64,000 nucleotides of DNA from Schistosoma mansoni (lineage: Eukaryota; Platyhelminthes; Trematoda; Strigeidida; Schistosomatidae), in NCBI RefSeq assembly GCF_000237925.1, contig NC_031502.1, positions 12,078,630 to 12,142,629 of the forward strand, written 5' to 3'. Under the pieces are notes generated by a model. That model made no database searches, had not been told where the DNA came from, and saw only the letters and a program-made list of their open reading frames with translations. Every line of letters starts with the position of its first letter. Position 1 is the first letter of the stretch. Below are positions 47,001-60,300 of the stretch, one piece after another. A program made the position numbers and the translations under genes.

Positions 47001-50000
47001 CGATGATTTAATGATTAAAAAGAATTACTATTTGTGATCAAAATGATCCTAGATTTCTAACAAGTTTAAAGAGTAGGTTTTATTACAGATACATTTACTA
47101 ACTACTTGCACATCGGACAAAAAGTAGTATTGTAAATCTTGACAATCATAACATTCACTAATTATTTATATTAAAAAGAATCTATTTTGTGCTTGTGTCA
47201 TTGGCTAACTTCTATGTGTTTGGACTGATAGATTTACAAAAACAAGCAAATCATACTTAACTATTAAAATAACATTTTCCATTAAATACAAAATATCTTT
47301 TCACTCATTGTATTTGTTATCTCTTTCTACAGTTCAATTGTATTATTGTTATCATTATTATTGATAAGTGAATTCAATTATTGTTAACATTTGTCCTTAG
47401 GAAACAATAATTATTGTTATGATTATGAGAGTGGTAGTTGTTAATAGTAACAGTTAGTTATATTGGTCAAAAAATAAGAAACAATTACTGTATAAAAGGA
47501 ACTCGTTTTTCTTCTTAAACAAACCCACTGGATATTTATTCATCTCTTATAGAGTTAGTTATACTACATATTGAATGAAAGAATTAAATGAACAAGGATT
47601 ACGTAGACGTAAGTCGATTAAAAACTTGAAATTGTCACATTCTAATCCAACTGATCGTATAAAACCATTACATTATAACAAGAATAATAAAATGCATAAT
47701 AAATTATCACAACAATATATATTATATATTGATAAAATGCCATTTAATCATCATACAAAATCAAACTCACGAATGATAAATATCATTGAAATTTGCATTG
47801 TATGTGGTGCACTTTTCACTGGCTACTTTGTTTATCATTATTCCGATAGAATGTATATACCTATCATGAAATTCTATGCTCATTTAGGTCTTAAAGTAAG
47901 TTATATTTCATATAAAACCCTCTGTTACACTAAAATGAGAAATTTTAAATAAGTCATTTGGTTTTCTTAACTTTTATTGTTATCAACGCCGTCATCTACG
48001 TCGATGTTCGCTTTTTCGTTACGATCATTCTCTTCATAAGCTGATATTCCATATTGATTCACTGATAATCATGAAGTGCGATTTAGCTCTCTGGTTATTA
48101 TCTTTCATGATAAATTAATTACTTACTCATAATACTCTTCGTGAAGCATTGGCTTCTAACCTGAGATTTCTAATCAACTTTTCCTCAGGTTCTCCTGTCC
48201 GGCTTTTCTCAAGGGCTATTCATCCTTTTGATATATGTCTCTAACTCTCAGCGCAATGTGAATGTCAATGTAAGACAAAATTGTGCAGAATCAACTAGAT
48301 ATTATGATGTAAAACGAAGCTGATGACGGCTAATCTGAGATGTAGAGTCTTGTTATAATTTTATTAACTCCTAGGCTGAGCGATTTTTGGAGTCAGCAAC
48401 TTTCTAGAGGAGATCTTCCAAATAACTATGTTCTATGGTTATCGCAAAGTGTAACTACTTTAATTAGTGTAATATTGTCGTGGGTGTTTTTATTATAGTG
48501 AGCTTAGTCTGTTTATTTCTTTTAAAATATCATAGCAACATATCATACTCAAAATGAAACAATTTGTATGGTTTATATACAGCGTTTAGGATGTTTATTC
48601 ATATTATTTTTGGCTTGATATACATATTATATATTCTGATGGTGTTATCAACTGTCATATTATTAGTACATTCCTTTCAATAATTTCATTATGTTTACAA
48701 AACCACTGTTGTATTCTAAATGCAAGCTAGGTTCAATCAACTTGGTTGCTGTCATTATCATTTAAAGCTCACCTGAGTAATCTTAAATAGCAAAAGGTCG
48801 AGAATACATATCTCACGCTTGAATAAACACATGGAATAGCTACAAAGAGAGTAGTGCTTTTTAAGAGTTGTTTTTCTAGGTATAGAAAATTTGTAAGAAC
48901 GGTTGTGAAATATTAGAGTACAAATTACCTAGGAGACATAATAATCAGCTTTAGGAATCGAAAGCGTTTAAAATAGGTAACTTAAAGAAGTGTCAAATGG
49001 AAAAAGTAAATGATGCAGTAGTCTAGGTGTATCTTTGCAAATCAAGCAGATAATGATTAATGTCTCAATTGATTTCAAATATATTTAAATAGTTATACGA
49101 GGCTCCATAGTGAATGTTCATTTTGTTTTCTTATATATTTTTCCAATTATTATTTGTACGTTGAGTGGAACTTCCTTATTGTTTACAAAACTATATAAGT
49201 TTAATGTGTGCACATAGTTGGAATTTAAGAAACCATAAGCTCTCAAAAACAATTCGTTACCGACCCAAAACATTATTCTACGATGTCAACATTACAATAT
49301 CGTGAATTTCTTCGACGATTCTCTTTGCCCTCCATGAAGTTAACGTTACCCGGGTGTCTTTTCCAGCTTAATTATTTTACACTTTTTAACTGTGTTTCTG
49401 TTTTGAAAACATTTAAAGCGAATAAATATATTCGGTAATAATAATATTGATAATAATAATTATTATACCTATCATTCAATTTATATATTTGTATTCAGAT
49501 TCCATTATGGCATTTAGTTCGGAATCTACCTAATCAACATTTTTATTGATTAATAACTTTTCAGTATGGGGTTGTAGAGATTGTTAAGTTTTTGATTGAG
49601 ATCATGAATCGATGGATGTTAGACTACCATCGAGAACCCAAGAGCACTGGACGGTCGTCTCCTCCTCGTATGGGACTCCTCCACGATCCTGCACACAGCA
49701 ATTAAATTCAATACCAAACACTGGTCGCGCAATTTCGTGAACTGGTTGGTTAGACATTAACACCATCGGATGCCGCCCCAGTGGTTCGGAGATTAGGCGT
49801 TCGGATCCCTCGTGCGGGATCGCGGATGTGCACTGCTTAGGAGTCCCATACTGGGATGAAAGGCTGTTCAAGGATTCCAGGTTCTCAATGGTTGTCTAAC
49901 ACTCATCAATTCATGGTCTCAATCAGAAATAACTTTTCATTGTGATTTATTGCCTTTTCCTATTTTTCTCTTGACACACTACTTCTGCGCCGTGGATACA

Positions 50001-53000
50001 TAAAGGAAGCTCAGAATCGTCTCAGTCAACATTTACTTTATCACGCTAATACAAAAGAACAATTTGAAGAAGCTGTTTATTGGCTAAAAATATCTGCTAT
50101 CCAAAATAAAAATCCAATCGCATCATACAACTACGTGATTGCACATTTTAAAGAGCACATTACAGAAAGTAATTTAACAACAAATCAAGTCAATGACTTG
50201 CTAACCCATGCATTAAATAATGGAGTTTCTGAAGCACAACACTTATTAAATCATTGTAGTAAATTAGAAAATTTAGCCAAATTAAAAAATATTGTATTGA
50301 ACGATGAATCAGGGGACGAAGACGAAGAAATCGTTGATTACCTAATGTGATCATATATGGAGTGTTAGAGACACAATTAACCATGATAAACAAAAACCGC
50401 TATTATTAATAATTTACAATACAAAGTGCAATGAAATATATGTTTCCATAAATTTTTTATCAATATCATTATATTTCCAAGACCTTGATTTAGAGGGGAA
50501 GATCTTTTTGAAAATAAAGACGGAAATTTAATATTTGTCATATACAGGACTAGTTAGTATTTGCAATGTTAGCATCATGAGAAATCAAACCTACTTTTTC
50601 TGTTGCCTGAAAATCATTGGTTGTCGTGGTTAATAGCCACGTTTGTACATTGGGAGGGGGTTTATTGCACGGCTCATTTGATGAGTTCGCTAGTTAGTTA
50701 TATAGCAGGTAAAAATTCAGATCAAGAATTTATTCTTTGAGACAGATCATCACTCTAATAATTAATGTTGTTCATAATGGCTTTGGTAAATGAAATAACT
50801 GAGAACTATTACCAATTTCAGTGAAATTTAAGGACAGTGACTACAGGGTTCCTGTTTACGTACATAATTTTATACTTCAGAGGAAGTTAAAAAGAGATAT
50901 ATTCAGTTAGGTTGTTTTGCATATGTTATGTTCATATCTTTGAGTGCCATTGTCTTACAGATTTTCATTATCTTTCCGCAAAAAAAATAAACAAGAGTAT
51001 TGACAAGACGTAGTCTGTGAGACATTTGTAGGATTTCGCATGACTATTAGTCAGCCAGCAATTTAAAAAAACCTAGAGCGTATGTGTACAGGTCATACTT
51101 TGAGCAACTCACGTAAGTTCGCTGAAGTGGGAAGTCGACAAAATGAGAAGTAGATGGGGGAATTATTTGGTGAATCGAGAGAACTGCTCAGCGAGCGAAA
51201 TATCATTGTAAAGGAACGAATGACAATAGAAAATACCAATTATAGAATGAAATGATCGAAGGTTCAAAAAAGCCAAAACAAATATGACTGAGCCAATATG
51301 ACAAATTTTGAGCCATGTTACTGAATTTCTCTAACCATATAATAAGATCACCGTACTGATTCTAATCTAAAGGTCTTCACTTATCAACATGACTTAAAAC
51401 AATATTCAGTGACACGACGAACTGATACCATTTCTCCATCTGGCCTCTTACATATTTTCTAGATATTACAGGAGGTAAAGTTTTACGACCTCATTATTGA
51501 CAAGGAGCGTGATTAGTCACGCGTATAGCGAACATTGAATGAGCATTGTCAAATTGGCCTTACGAAAAAAGTTCAATATTTCTTTGTTGATTAAAGGAAC
51601 CTCTATTGTTTCACCGACTCAGTTGCTCTGTTGAAGTTTAAAACATGACATTACTCATTCTTTTATTATTATTGTTCTCATTAATATGATTTTCAATAAC
51701 ATTTTCACTACACTAAAATAATCATTCTTATTCCTAATATTGTTTGGTATAAAACAATCATTAATCAATAATTTAAAATATCATTTACACTTATTTTGTG
51801 TATGAGAAAGAAGTTTATTGAAGAGAAATAATACCCAATACATTGAAGGAATGGATTGGTAAAGGAAGAGAAAAATTAAAACACACTTTTTAGTTTATTT
51901 TTACTATAATGAAATTCAAATTTTTGTTTTTTTTATATTGCCATTTATTGGACAATAATATGGACTTATTTTTAGAAAAGTGTAAGTTTATAAGCAAAGA
52001 TGGATGGTGGCTAGCAGAGGATTCCATGACACACGTTTCGTCCTATTTGGGACTCGTCAGCTGGATGTACCTCCATCCCAGCGGCTATTAGGACTCAGTA
52101 GCTAAGTGGATAACGCAACGGCGTTCAAAGCGAACGGTACTGGGTTTGAGTCCCAGAGTGAACATCAACTCTGAGATGCAGGTACATCCAGCTGACGAGT
52201 TCCAATTAGGATGAGACGTTTGTCCTGGATTCCACTGCTAGCCACTATCCATCTTTGCTTATAATATCTGTGACTTAAGGCAATATCGAGGTAATCCGCA
52301 CAGGATGCACATATGCCAGTAAGAGACTGATCGATTGCAGTCCTAAACATCAATGGGAGGATTTAAACGGACAATACGAAATGAATTTAACGTTAAGTTT
52401 GTATTAAATAAAGTGAAGATACCGGATATTTTTACGGATAATTTGCTTTTATTACTATTCGTCCATACAAATTTAAGTAAATTACGTTAAAGTGTTCAAT
52501 AATCTACAAACTGGTCAAAAACATGTATATAGTTTATGACAGAACAGCAATAACCTAATGTCTGAAATTAATATTGAACAAAATTAAAGATAAAGTCTTT
52601 TAACCCACTACGTTTACAAAATTATTTTGTACGCACAAATAAACTTAACTATATAATGAGTCACTTTGAATGAATTTTTTATTCCTCTTACCTCCACAAA
52701 ATTCATGGACTTTTGTGACGTTCCGAATAAAAATAAGTCTCTAACTAAATGTAGACAACAAACATTAAGTAGTACAATTAGCAGACAAAACATTGCTTTT
52801 TTTTCGCCAAACCATGTGTATGTATGCACCTAAAATCCTGATATACTTTTGTGTTGTATTTATTATATATATACTAGTCATTCATGACTAGTGTAAATAC
52901 GATTTCACTGACGCGACAATATGATGTAGTTTTGTGTTAAAACATACCAAAGACCTTTATATGATTGAGTTTTGAGAAATATCCACCACCGAAATAGAAT

Positions 53001-56000
53001 TCATTGAACTAAAAATTACATGCTTAGTATAGGACTCTATTTTATAAGAGATCCGAAAAAATACTAGAGTGCTTATATACAGGTTCTATAACACACAGTA
53101 CAATTTTTGAAACATTTTAAAGTTTGGAATTCGCTTGAGGGGTATGCAAATAGTAGTATAAGTTATTTCAACGTTTAAAAGAACTTCGAATTTATTTCGC
53201 TTTGCTGAAGCTGTGGTACAAAATGTTGAAACTGAATCTATGCATCAGAAAAGATGCAGTAATCGATCTTGTTTTGGACACGAATGAGAAGACTTGGGTT
53301 AGCGTACCTTTGACATAAATACAATACTGATAAAATGAGATATCATTCAATTCATAAAATAAAATCTCTGATCAGCTTAAGAAATACATTCCGCAAAATA
53401 AATCCACAAAAGAGTTAGATTGGGAGTGAACAAAAGTTTGAAAATAATAATATTAAATTTAGAAATACAGGATTATTTTAAAATGGGGACTAAAATAAAC
53501 TGATCCAGTTAAATTCACTTGGTTGGTAAAAGAAATGGTATGCTAACTGTTTTTCTATTTCAATTTATCCCAAAGAAAATACAATATTAATAAAGCTGTA
53601 CTTGGTAAATGAATTACAATTAGTGGTTCATATCAATTTTAATTAAATAACCTTCATAAAAGGGTCCACATTTAATAATTAACCTTACATAATAAACACT
53701 GTAAACTTTTCAACACTGAAAGAAAAAGGTCCCACTGAATATATACCTGCATGTTATAAATCATATGTTTTATACCATATGTATTATTTAAATAGAAGTT
53801 GCCATGGTAACTAAGAAGGGTTAGAAGAAAGTATGGGCTAACACAAAAGAACATTTATCTTTTGTAGGAGAGGTTATTTTTATCACATGGGTTTAATATA
53901 ATTCATGTATAATTCGATGTAAATGGGTTGTTATACATAAACTTCATTTATCAAGTGGATTGACTGCTTTGCGTCTTTAGTCACTTTAAAAAGAGCGTTG
54001 TAGAATATAGTACAAACATACTTCTTTTGAAACAACAACAAAGTTTGTATATTTACATAACCTTATAAGATATTGTCCGATAAGATCGGAATGCCGNNNN
54101 NNNNNNNNNNNNNNNNNNNNNNNNNNNNNNNNNNNNNNNNNNNNNNNNNNNNNNNNNNNNNNNNNNNNNNNNNNNNNNNNNNNNNNNNNNNNNNNNNNNN
54201 NNNNNNNNNNNNNNNNNNNNNNNNNNNNNNNNNNNNNNNNNNNNNNNNNNNNNNNNNNNNNNNNNNNNNNNNNNNNNNNNNNNNNNNNNNNNNNNNATAT
54301 TCTTTCTAATACAGTTTTATAAGTTTCGATGGTTATCACATAACGAATAGTCGTGTGTGAGTAAAATGAAAAAATGTCCTAAACTACAAGATATGAATTT
54401 AGGGTTGTACGAACTGAAATGACTTATGTTACAAATGCTTGAGATAAATAAATAGAGGCGATATGAGGGACATAACAATACAATAACTGACGATACCAGA
54501 ATATTTAAATGTTCAGTATTCATTATTATGGGTGTCTTTATCAGTCAATTAGCTACAACGTAGGACCAGGCATACAGATGCATCGGTCCAAGTTGCTGTA
54601 TCTCATTAGTACAAAAATGTCAACACCGAATTCATAGAACTAGTTAATTTAATGGTGATAATATATAAAAGAAAGATCGTATATAAGGATATAGTACAGA
54701 AAGAAAGATATAAAGCGATTTTAATCTCATAGTTTAAGGGAAGACAAAAAGTGTATACACCTACGCCATTGTGATCGATTCTGAGCCATGTCACCCAGAG
54801 TCTCCAACCATTGGTTACGGTAGTCACGCGGACCCCAACCAAGTAGTCTGCATCTACCAACATGACTCAGACTAGAGGTTAGTGACTTCAAGCACTGATG
54901 CCACGTTTTGGTTTGGCCGCCCCTAACTTCCAACCGTCTTCAAAACTAGTCAGCATTGCGCATCGTGATAATCGGTGTTCAGGCATACGTAACACGTGGC
55001 CCAACCATCTCAGTCGATGAAGATTTACAACCTCATCAACTGATTTACCAGCATTCTGTGCATCTAACCTCACTATTACTTACCCGGTGATCCCAACAGA
55101 TTTCAACTATATATCTAAGACATCTGTGATCAAATACTAGTAGCTTACGAGTATTTTTTACCCTGGATGGCCATGTTTTGCAGCCGTAAAGTAGAACAGA
55201 AAGAACTGCGGCGCAGGATACTCGTCCTTTTATTGATAGACGGATATCTCGCCTTTGACATAAGTGACGAATGTTGGTGAAAGCCAAACGAGATTTCTGA
55301 ATCCGTGAAGAGGTTTCGTCAGACACAAACGCATTAGGGCTGATCAGACTCGCAAGATAAGTGTTGTCGACCATTTCACTCCTTATCCTTAGTTCAGGTA
55401 TTGACTCAGGCCAGCTCTGGAGCAACAGTTTATATTTAGAGGCGAAGAAACGCATCCTAAACATCCTGGCATTGTTGTTCAGGGCTACCAAAAGACTCCG
55501 CATTTTATCAGCATCTTCACCAAACTGGACTATATGATCTGCGTATTATGAGTCGATAAGTGTAAGTCCTGATAAGAGATAAATGCCTGGAAACTCAGTC
55601 GACGAGAGTAGGTCTATGATGAAGTTGAACAAAAATGGAGATAGTGGACAGCCTTGTCGGACACCACTTGAGGTTGCAAAATCAGATGACAGTTCGCCAT
55701 AAGCTCTCACTCCACTGGTAGTGTTCGAGTGAAGAGATTTCACAAGGTTAGTGACTTCAAGCACTGATGTCACGTTTTTGTTTGTAGAATTTCCATTTTA
55801 TCCATGAATAACATCTTATTCATTTTCAGCTTCCACCGAGTTGAGCATTAAGTTTTATTTCATCATTTTTCAATTCAGTCAGTTTGTCAGGTGATTTGAC
55901 TACTGTCGCTTAATTAAAATGGGTATATAAGAACACAGCCTAATTAATGTAATTTTTTGAAACGTTGAAACACATCAATAGTTATTTGTGTAACGATCTC

Positions 56001-57271
56001 AGTGTAGCACGCATCTTTTCAATAAAATCACTTCTTTGTCATGTGTATCCATTTATCATACGTGATATTAAACACTAGGATAAAATTAACATCGATAAAT
56101 GATACTGCTCGTTGTCCATTCGATACGAGTTTATTAATTGATTTTAACAACCATGATCCTTGCATTCAACGAATTTTCACTTATCATCAATATCGTTACC
56201 TGCCCCGATTTCATGTGGATCTATCTAATTTATAAGCTTTGTATGAAGTTCATATCAACCAATTGAAATACTCTTTATCATGCATGTCACCTTGAAGAGT
56301 TTTCGATACGATGTACCTTGATCGAGTAACTTCTGTAGGGCTTTTAATCAGCTAAAAATATAACTGTTTATTTTTGTTTCTTAGTAAGTGGGTTTGAAAT
56401 GATGTACAATATTCTGCATCAGAGGAATAATCCGTCTAATCACCTCATGTTCATTCAAGCCACTTAACAATGCATTAAGTAAATCAATGTTGACTGATTG
56501 AAAATTCCTCAAATTTGACTGATGGTTGATGTTGCTTAGTTGCTCATTTCAAAAAGGCGTTCTTACGGAATTAACAAGCACAATACAGGTCAATAACTAG
56601 TGTTAAAGAAATATATTTTTTGTTTACATAAAATATCAGTTTGAATTTTCATTGTTTATAGTAAACTATACAGTTGAACTACAATAATTAAATCACTTGA
56701 TTGTCAGTGATTTTATTTGTTTCCAAGCAAATAATAAACTTACATTGTGTTAAAAAAAAACTCAGTGTTAAATTCTAGGCTCGAAATCTTCGTCTACTAC
56801 TTTGTTTCATTACTACACCGTTTCTATAACCAAAGTGATTTCGAGGTAATTACTAGAGCGTATTCACAATTGTTTGCGACACTTTATTCCTTCATGATTC
56901 AAAATAAAATTTATTACTTCTTGTCTTAACAAATGATCAACTGATTATAATTGGTTACAAATCATTAATAGCAGGTAATCGAATGTGTCTGACTTTATGT
57001 TCAATAATTTTTGACTTAAGATAATTTCAAGGCAATCCGCACATAATATACATATGCCGATAAGAGACTGATCGATTGCAATCTTAAATATAAATGGGAA
57101 GATTCAAACAACCAATACAAAAATTAACTAATTCTATGTAATTGTTCTGTTTGATGGTAACTAATGGATACATATTTCATAGATTAATTTATTAATTTAT
57201 CCTTTACAATGAGCCCATTCTCAAAGCTATACAATCGTGTATACGTGTAATAATTTATAGGTTATATCGAC

Positions 57272-57326
<55 letters not shown>

Positions 57327-60300
57327 GTGAGAGTATAATTAATCGATGACCTTTGAGTGACGCCAAACTGACCTTGAGAGTGTCCACTTAATAACTAGGA
57401 CTAAATGAGGGTTATAAATCAATGTGAGGAATTGGAATTATGATTTACAGTTGATGGTTATGAGTAGGAATTAGATTCAGGGTTTTCATCACGAACTGAC
57501 ATCAGATATAATGCCAAAACTCTATTCAGCCAAAAGTATGAACTTCGCGCAAAACTCCGAGGCCTGTTATTTTATATCTGATTGGTTCGTCCATAAATTA
57601 TCGCCTAACCCATATATAATTTCAGTCTTCATAAGAAGTTTTATCAATATCAAAAGTTGCCGGTAGACATAAAAAGATTTAAACGAATACTGATGAAGTG
57701 GTTTAACTGAAAAGCAAACAAAATTTAAAGTCAAAATTCACTAAAATGACAAATTACACTGGATCACATTTCATTTATGAATAATGAACATAATTTGGAA
57801 TGAATTTAAACACTAAATATTGAAGATTTAGATAAATACAAATATGTTTCTTGCAATGGAGGAAAAATTAATGTCACTTAAATCTGGTGAAAGCTTCATG
57901 TAAATCATTATTTAATCATACCGATAACTAGTCTTGGTCGAAGTAGGTAGTGAGTAGTAATACCTGATACTGTTACGTAGAACAACAGTAATTAGAATTT
58001 GAAGGAAGCTTTATTTTTGGCAAGGTCGTCAACTTTAACAAGAGCAGTATGTAGATTGGTTTTAGCAATGAGAACAAAAATTGCAAAATCCATCATACTA
58101 ATACAGTTTACATTATGTCAAACTTACTCTTTTTATAGTACTCATTGTACTACTATCGGAATTATATGACTTATCTAAATTTTGTCCAGAACGCAATGCT
58201 TCTTTTTCTTGTTTTAATACATCAACATAAACTTGTAAATCATGAACTCGAGTCTATAAAGACGAAAACAAATAAAAGATTTAAAACTTAGTTATGTAAA
58301 ATGAAGACGACACTAGAATAATTAAATCTGGAATAATATAATAAACTATAAACACCATTGAAATGTACACTGCATAGATCTCTCAAATTTATAAGTAGTT
58401 TTTGAGTATGATATTGGCTGGTGTAGAATCAATTCTTAGAGGGTATACGAGTACGTATGACTATTACAAAATAAAAAATAAGCTGTTTTAAAGCAGCTGA
58501 AATATATGCGTTGCGATTAACTATCATGACACTGATAAAAAGGTGGTGTACTACATTCGTCATTTAATAGATTCCTCAAGGTATCAACGTCAAGAACATG
58601 ACTTTAATTTTAACCTGCTGAATGTATTTTTCGCAGAATTAATCGAAGTGATAAACAAATCATTTTTTCAGATTTGCGCCTTAGCCACTAAGACAAATAT
58701 GCTTTGAATCTTCTAACGAAGTCGAAACATTCTATTTAAGGTAAGTGCAAATATTTGGTACAAAGGAATATGTTCGCTTTTCAAATTATGAAAATGATCG
58801 CTGCACATTTAAACCGTTAAACTTGGTAGTTTCAGTCGCATTCAGTAATATTATATGAAACAAGATTGTCAAACTGTGTTACATGAACGATGCCCTTGTT
58901 TTACAATTTATTTGATTTTTAAATCTGTCATTAAAATAATATTGAATAATCTAATGAATAAATTCTAATTTTTGAAATTATTTGGGAGAACAGTGTTTAC
59001 AAACATAGGAGAAAAGAAAAAGACCACTTACTTTATAACGTGTTGTATCTGATCTTAATGTTTCTAATTCAAATTTTAGTTCCATATTTTCATTATTAAG
59101 CCGTAATAGATCACGTTGAATTGCTTGCTCCAACTGAAGTTTCGATGGACTAACAAAACCTTTGTCTAATAACTGCTTCTCCAGATCGTCTATACGTTCA
59201 GATAAGATTTTGTTACGTATATCTGCACTCTTGGAAAATATGATATAGGATGGTTGGAAAATGCATAAAAATTAAGAATAAATTTGTTGTCTCAATATAG
59301 TGTTTAAAACTTATATAATCACATTGTCGAAAGCTAAATTCATGCATAATCTATCGTATAATTCTACCTAATATTAGTTTATCCCTTCTAAAATAATTGG
59401 CAGTTTCAAGCAAGCGTTGACTATTGACGCTCAAAACCTTGAAGGCAGTGAAAATTAGTTGTGTTGTATGTAAAGTAGTAATGTTTGGATTTTACTGTTA
59501 ATAGATGTATGTAGTATATAAATGAACAATTACCAAAAATTATAGAAAGAAAAGTAATTTGACTGATGAGTTATTAGGTTTCAATGGAGGAGGATACACA
59601 GTATTAAGCATGCTGTAAAACTGTGTTTAAAAATTAGGAATAGCTTAATAATTTGTTTGAAGCTGATCAAATCAAGCAGTAACATTACAGCTGTTATTGT
59701 AAACTGTGCAAGAGTGTAAGCCCACCTGATTTAGAGGACAGACTTTTCGAGATCCTAGTCGAAGTTAATACGACCTATTATCTATCATCTAAATTCCATG
59801 TCTATATATTTTTGGGAATCAATATCATAGTCTAATGTTTGTTCAAGTGGTAATAACGACTAGACTACAGTTCTAACAGAGGCAAAACAGTATACCTAGA
59901 GGTTAGAAAAAAACTAGTCAAAAGCAATGAAATACATAATAATTATCTTGTGATATGAAAAATCCAGAGCAAAAAAGTTAATAACGATTAATCCACTCAT
60001 CAGTGTATGAGCCACATTCTAAGCGTGATGGCTTATGATAATACCCGATTTATCTAACTGAATCGGATGAGACAGGGTTCGAAATCGGGATTTAGTAGTT
60101 TTGAGGCGAATCCCATAACCAACAAGCAAACGTTCAGTGCCTGACGGGGTAATTTATGGTCTTCTCATATTGATCATACTTATGTCATATAAAAAACAAT
60201 CAAGATTATTATAAAAAACAAACTAATGAAACGGAGCAAAAAGTAACATGAAAATATGTAAGAAACATATTTTATGTATGTTTTAACCTATGAAACTTTG

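Larger units (their letters stand above)
51990..52385 (+). mobile_element. Fold-back Sm-alpha-type SINE with two hammerheads
   Basis: A tRNA-like centre (A box TAGCTAAGTGGATAACGC near 52099; B box GGGTTTGAGTCCC near 52142) sits between inverted arms of about 90 bp (51993-52073 and 52176-52262). Each arm contains a hammerhead sequence, in opposite senses. The 3' part (about 52265-52385) is shared with a separate fragment at 57005-57115. A transcript of the whole unit could fold into one long hairpin. Confidence 0.78.

Noticed and set aside
52092-52160. tRNA gene candidate
   Set aside because: This is the tRNA-like centre of the fold-back SINE, not a free-standing tRNA gene.
53986-54339. Open frames across the second N gap
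   Set aside because: They consist mainly of undetermined bases.
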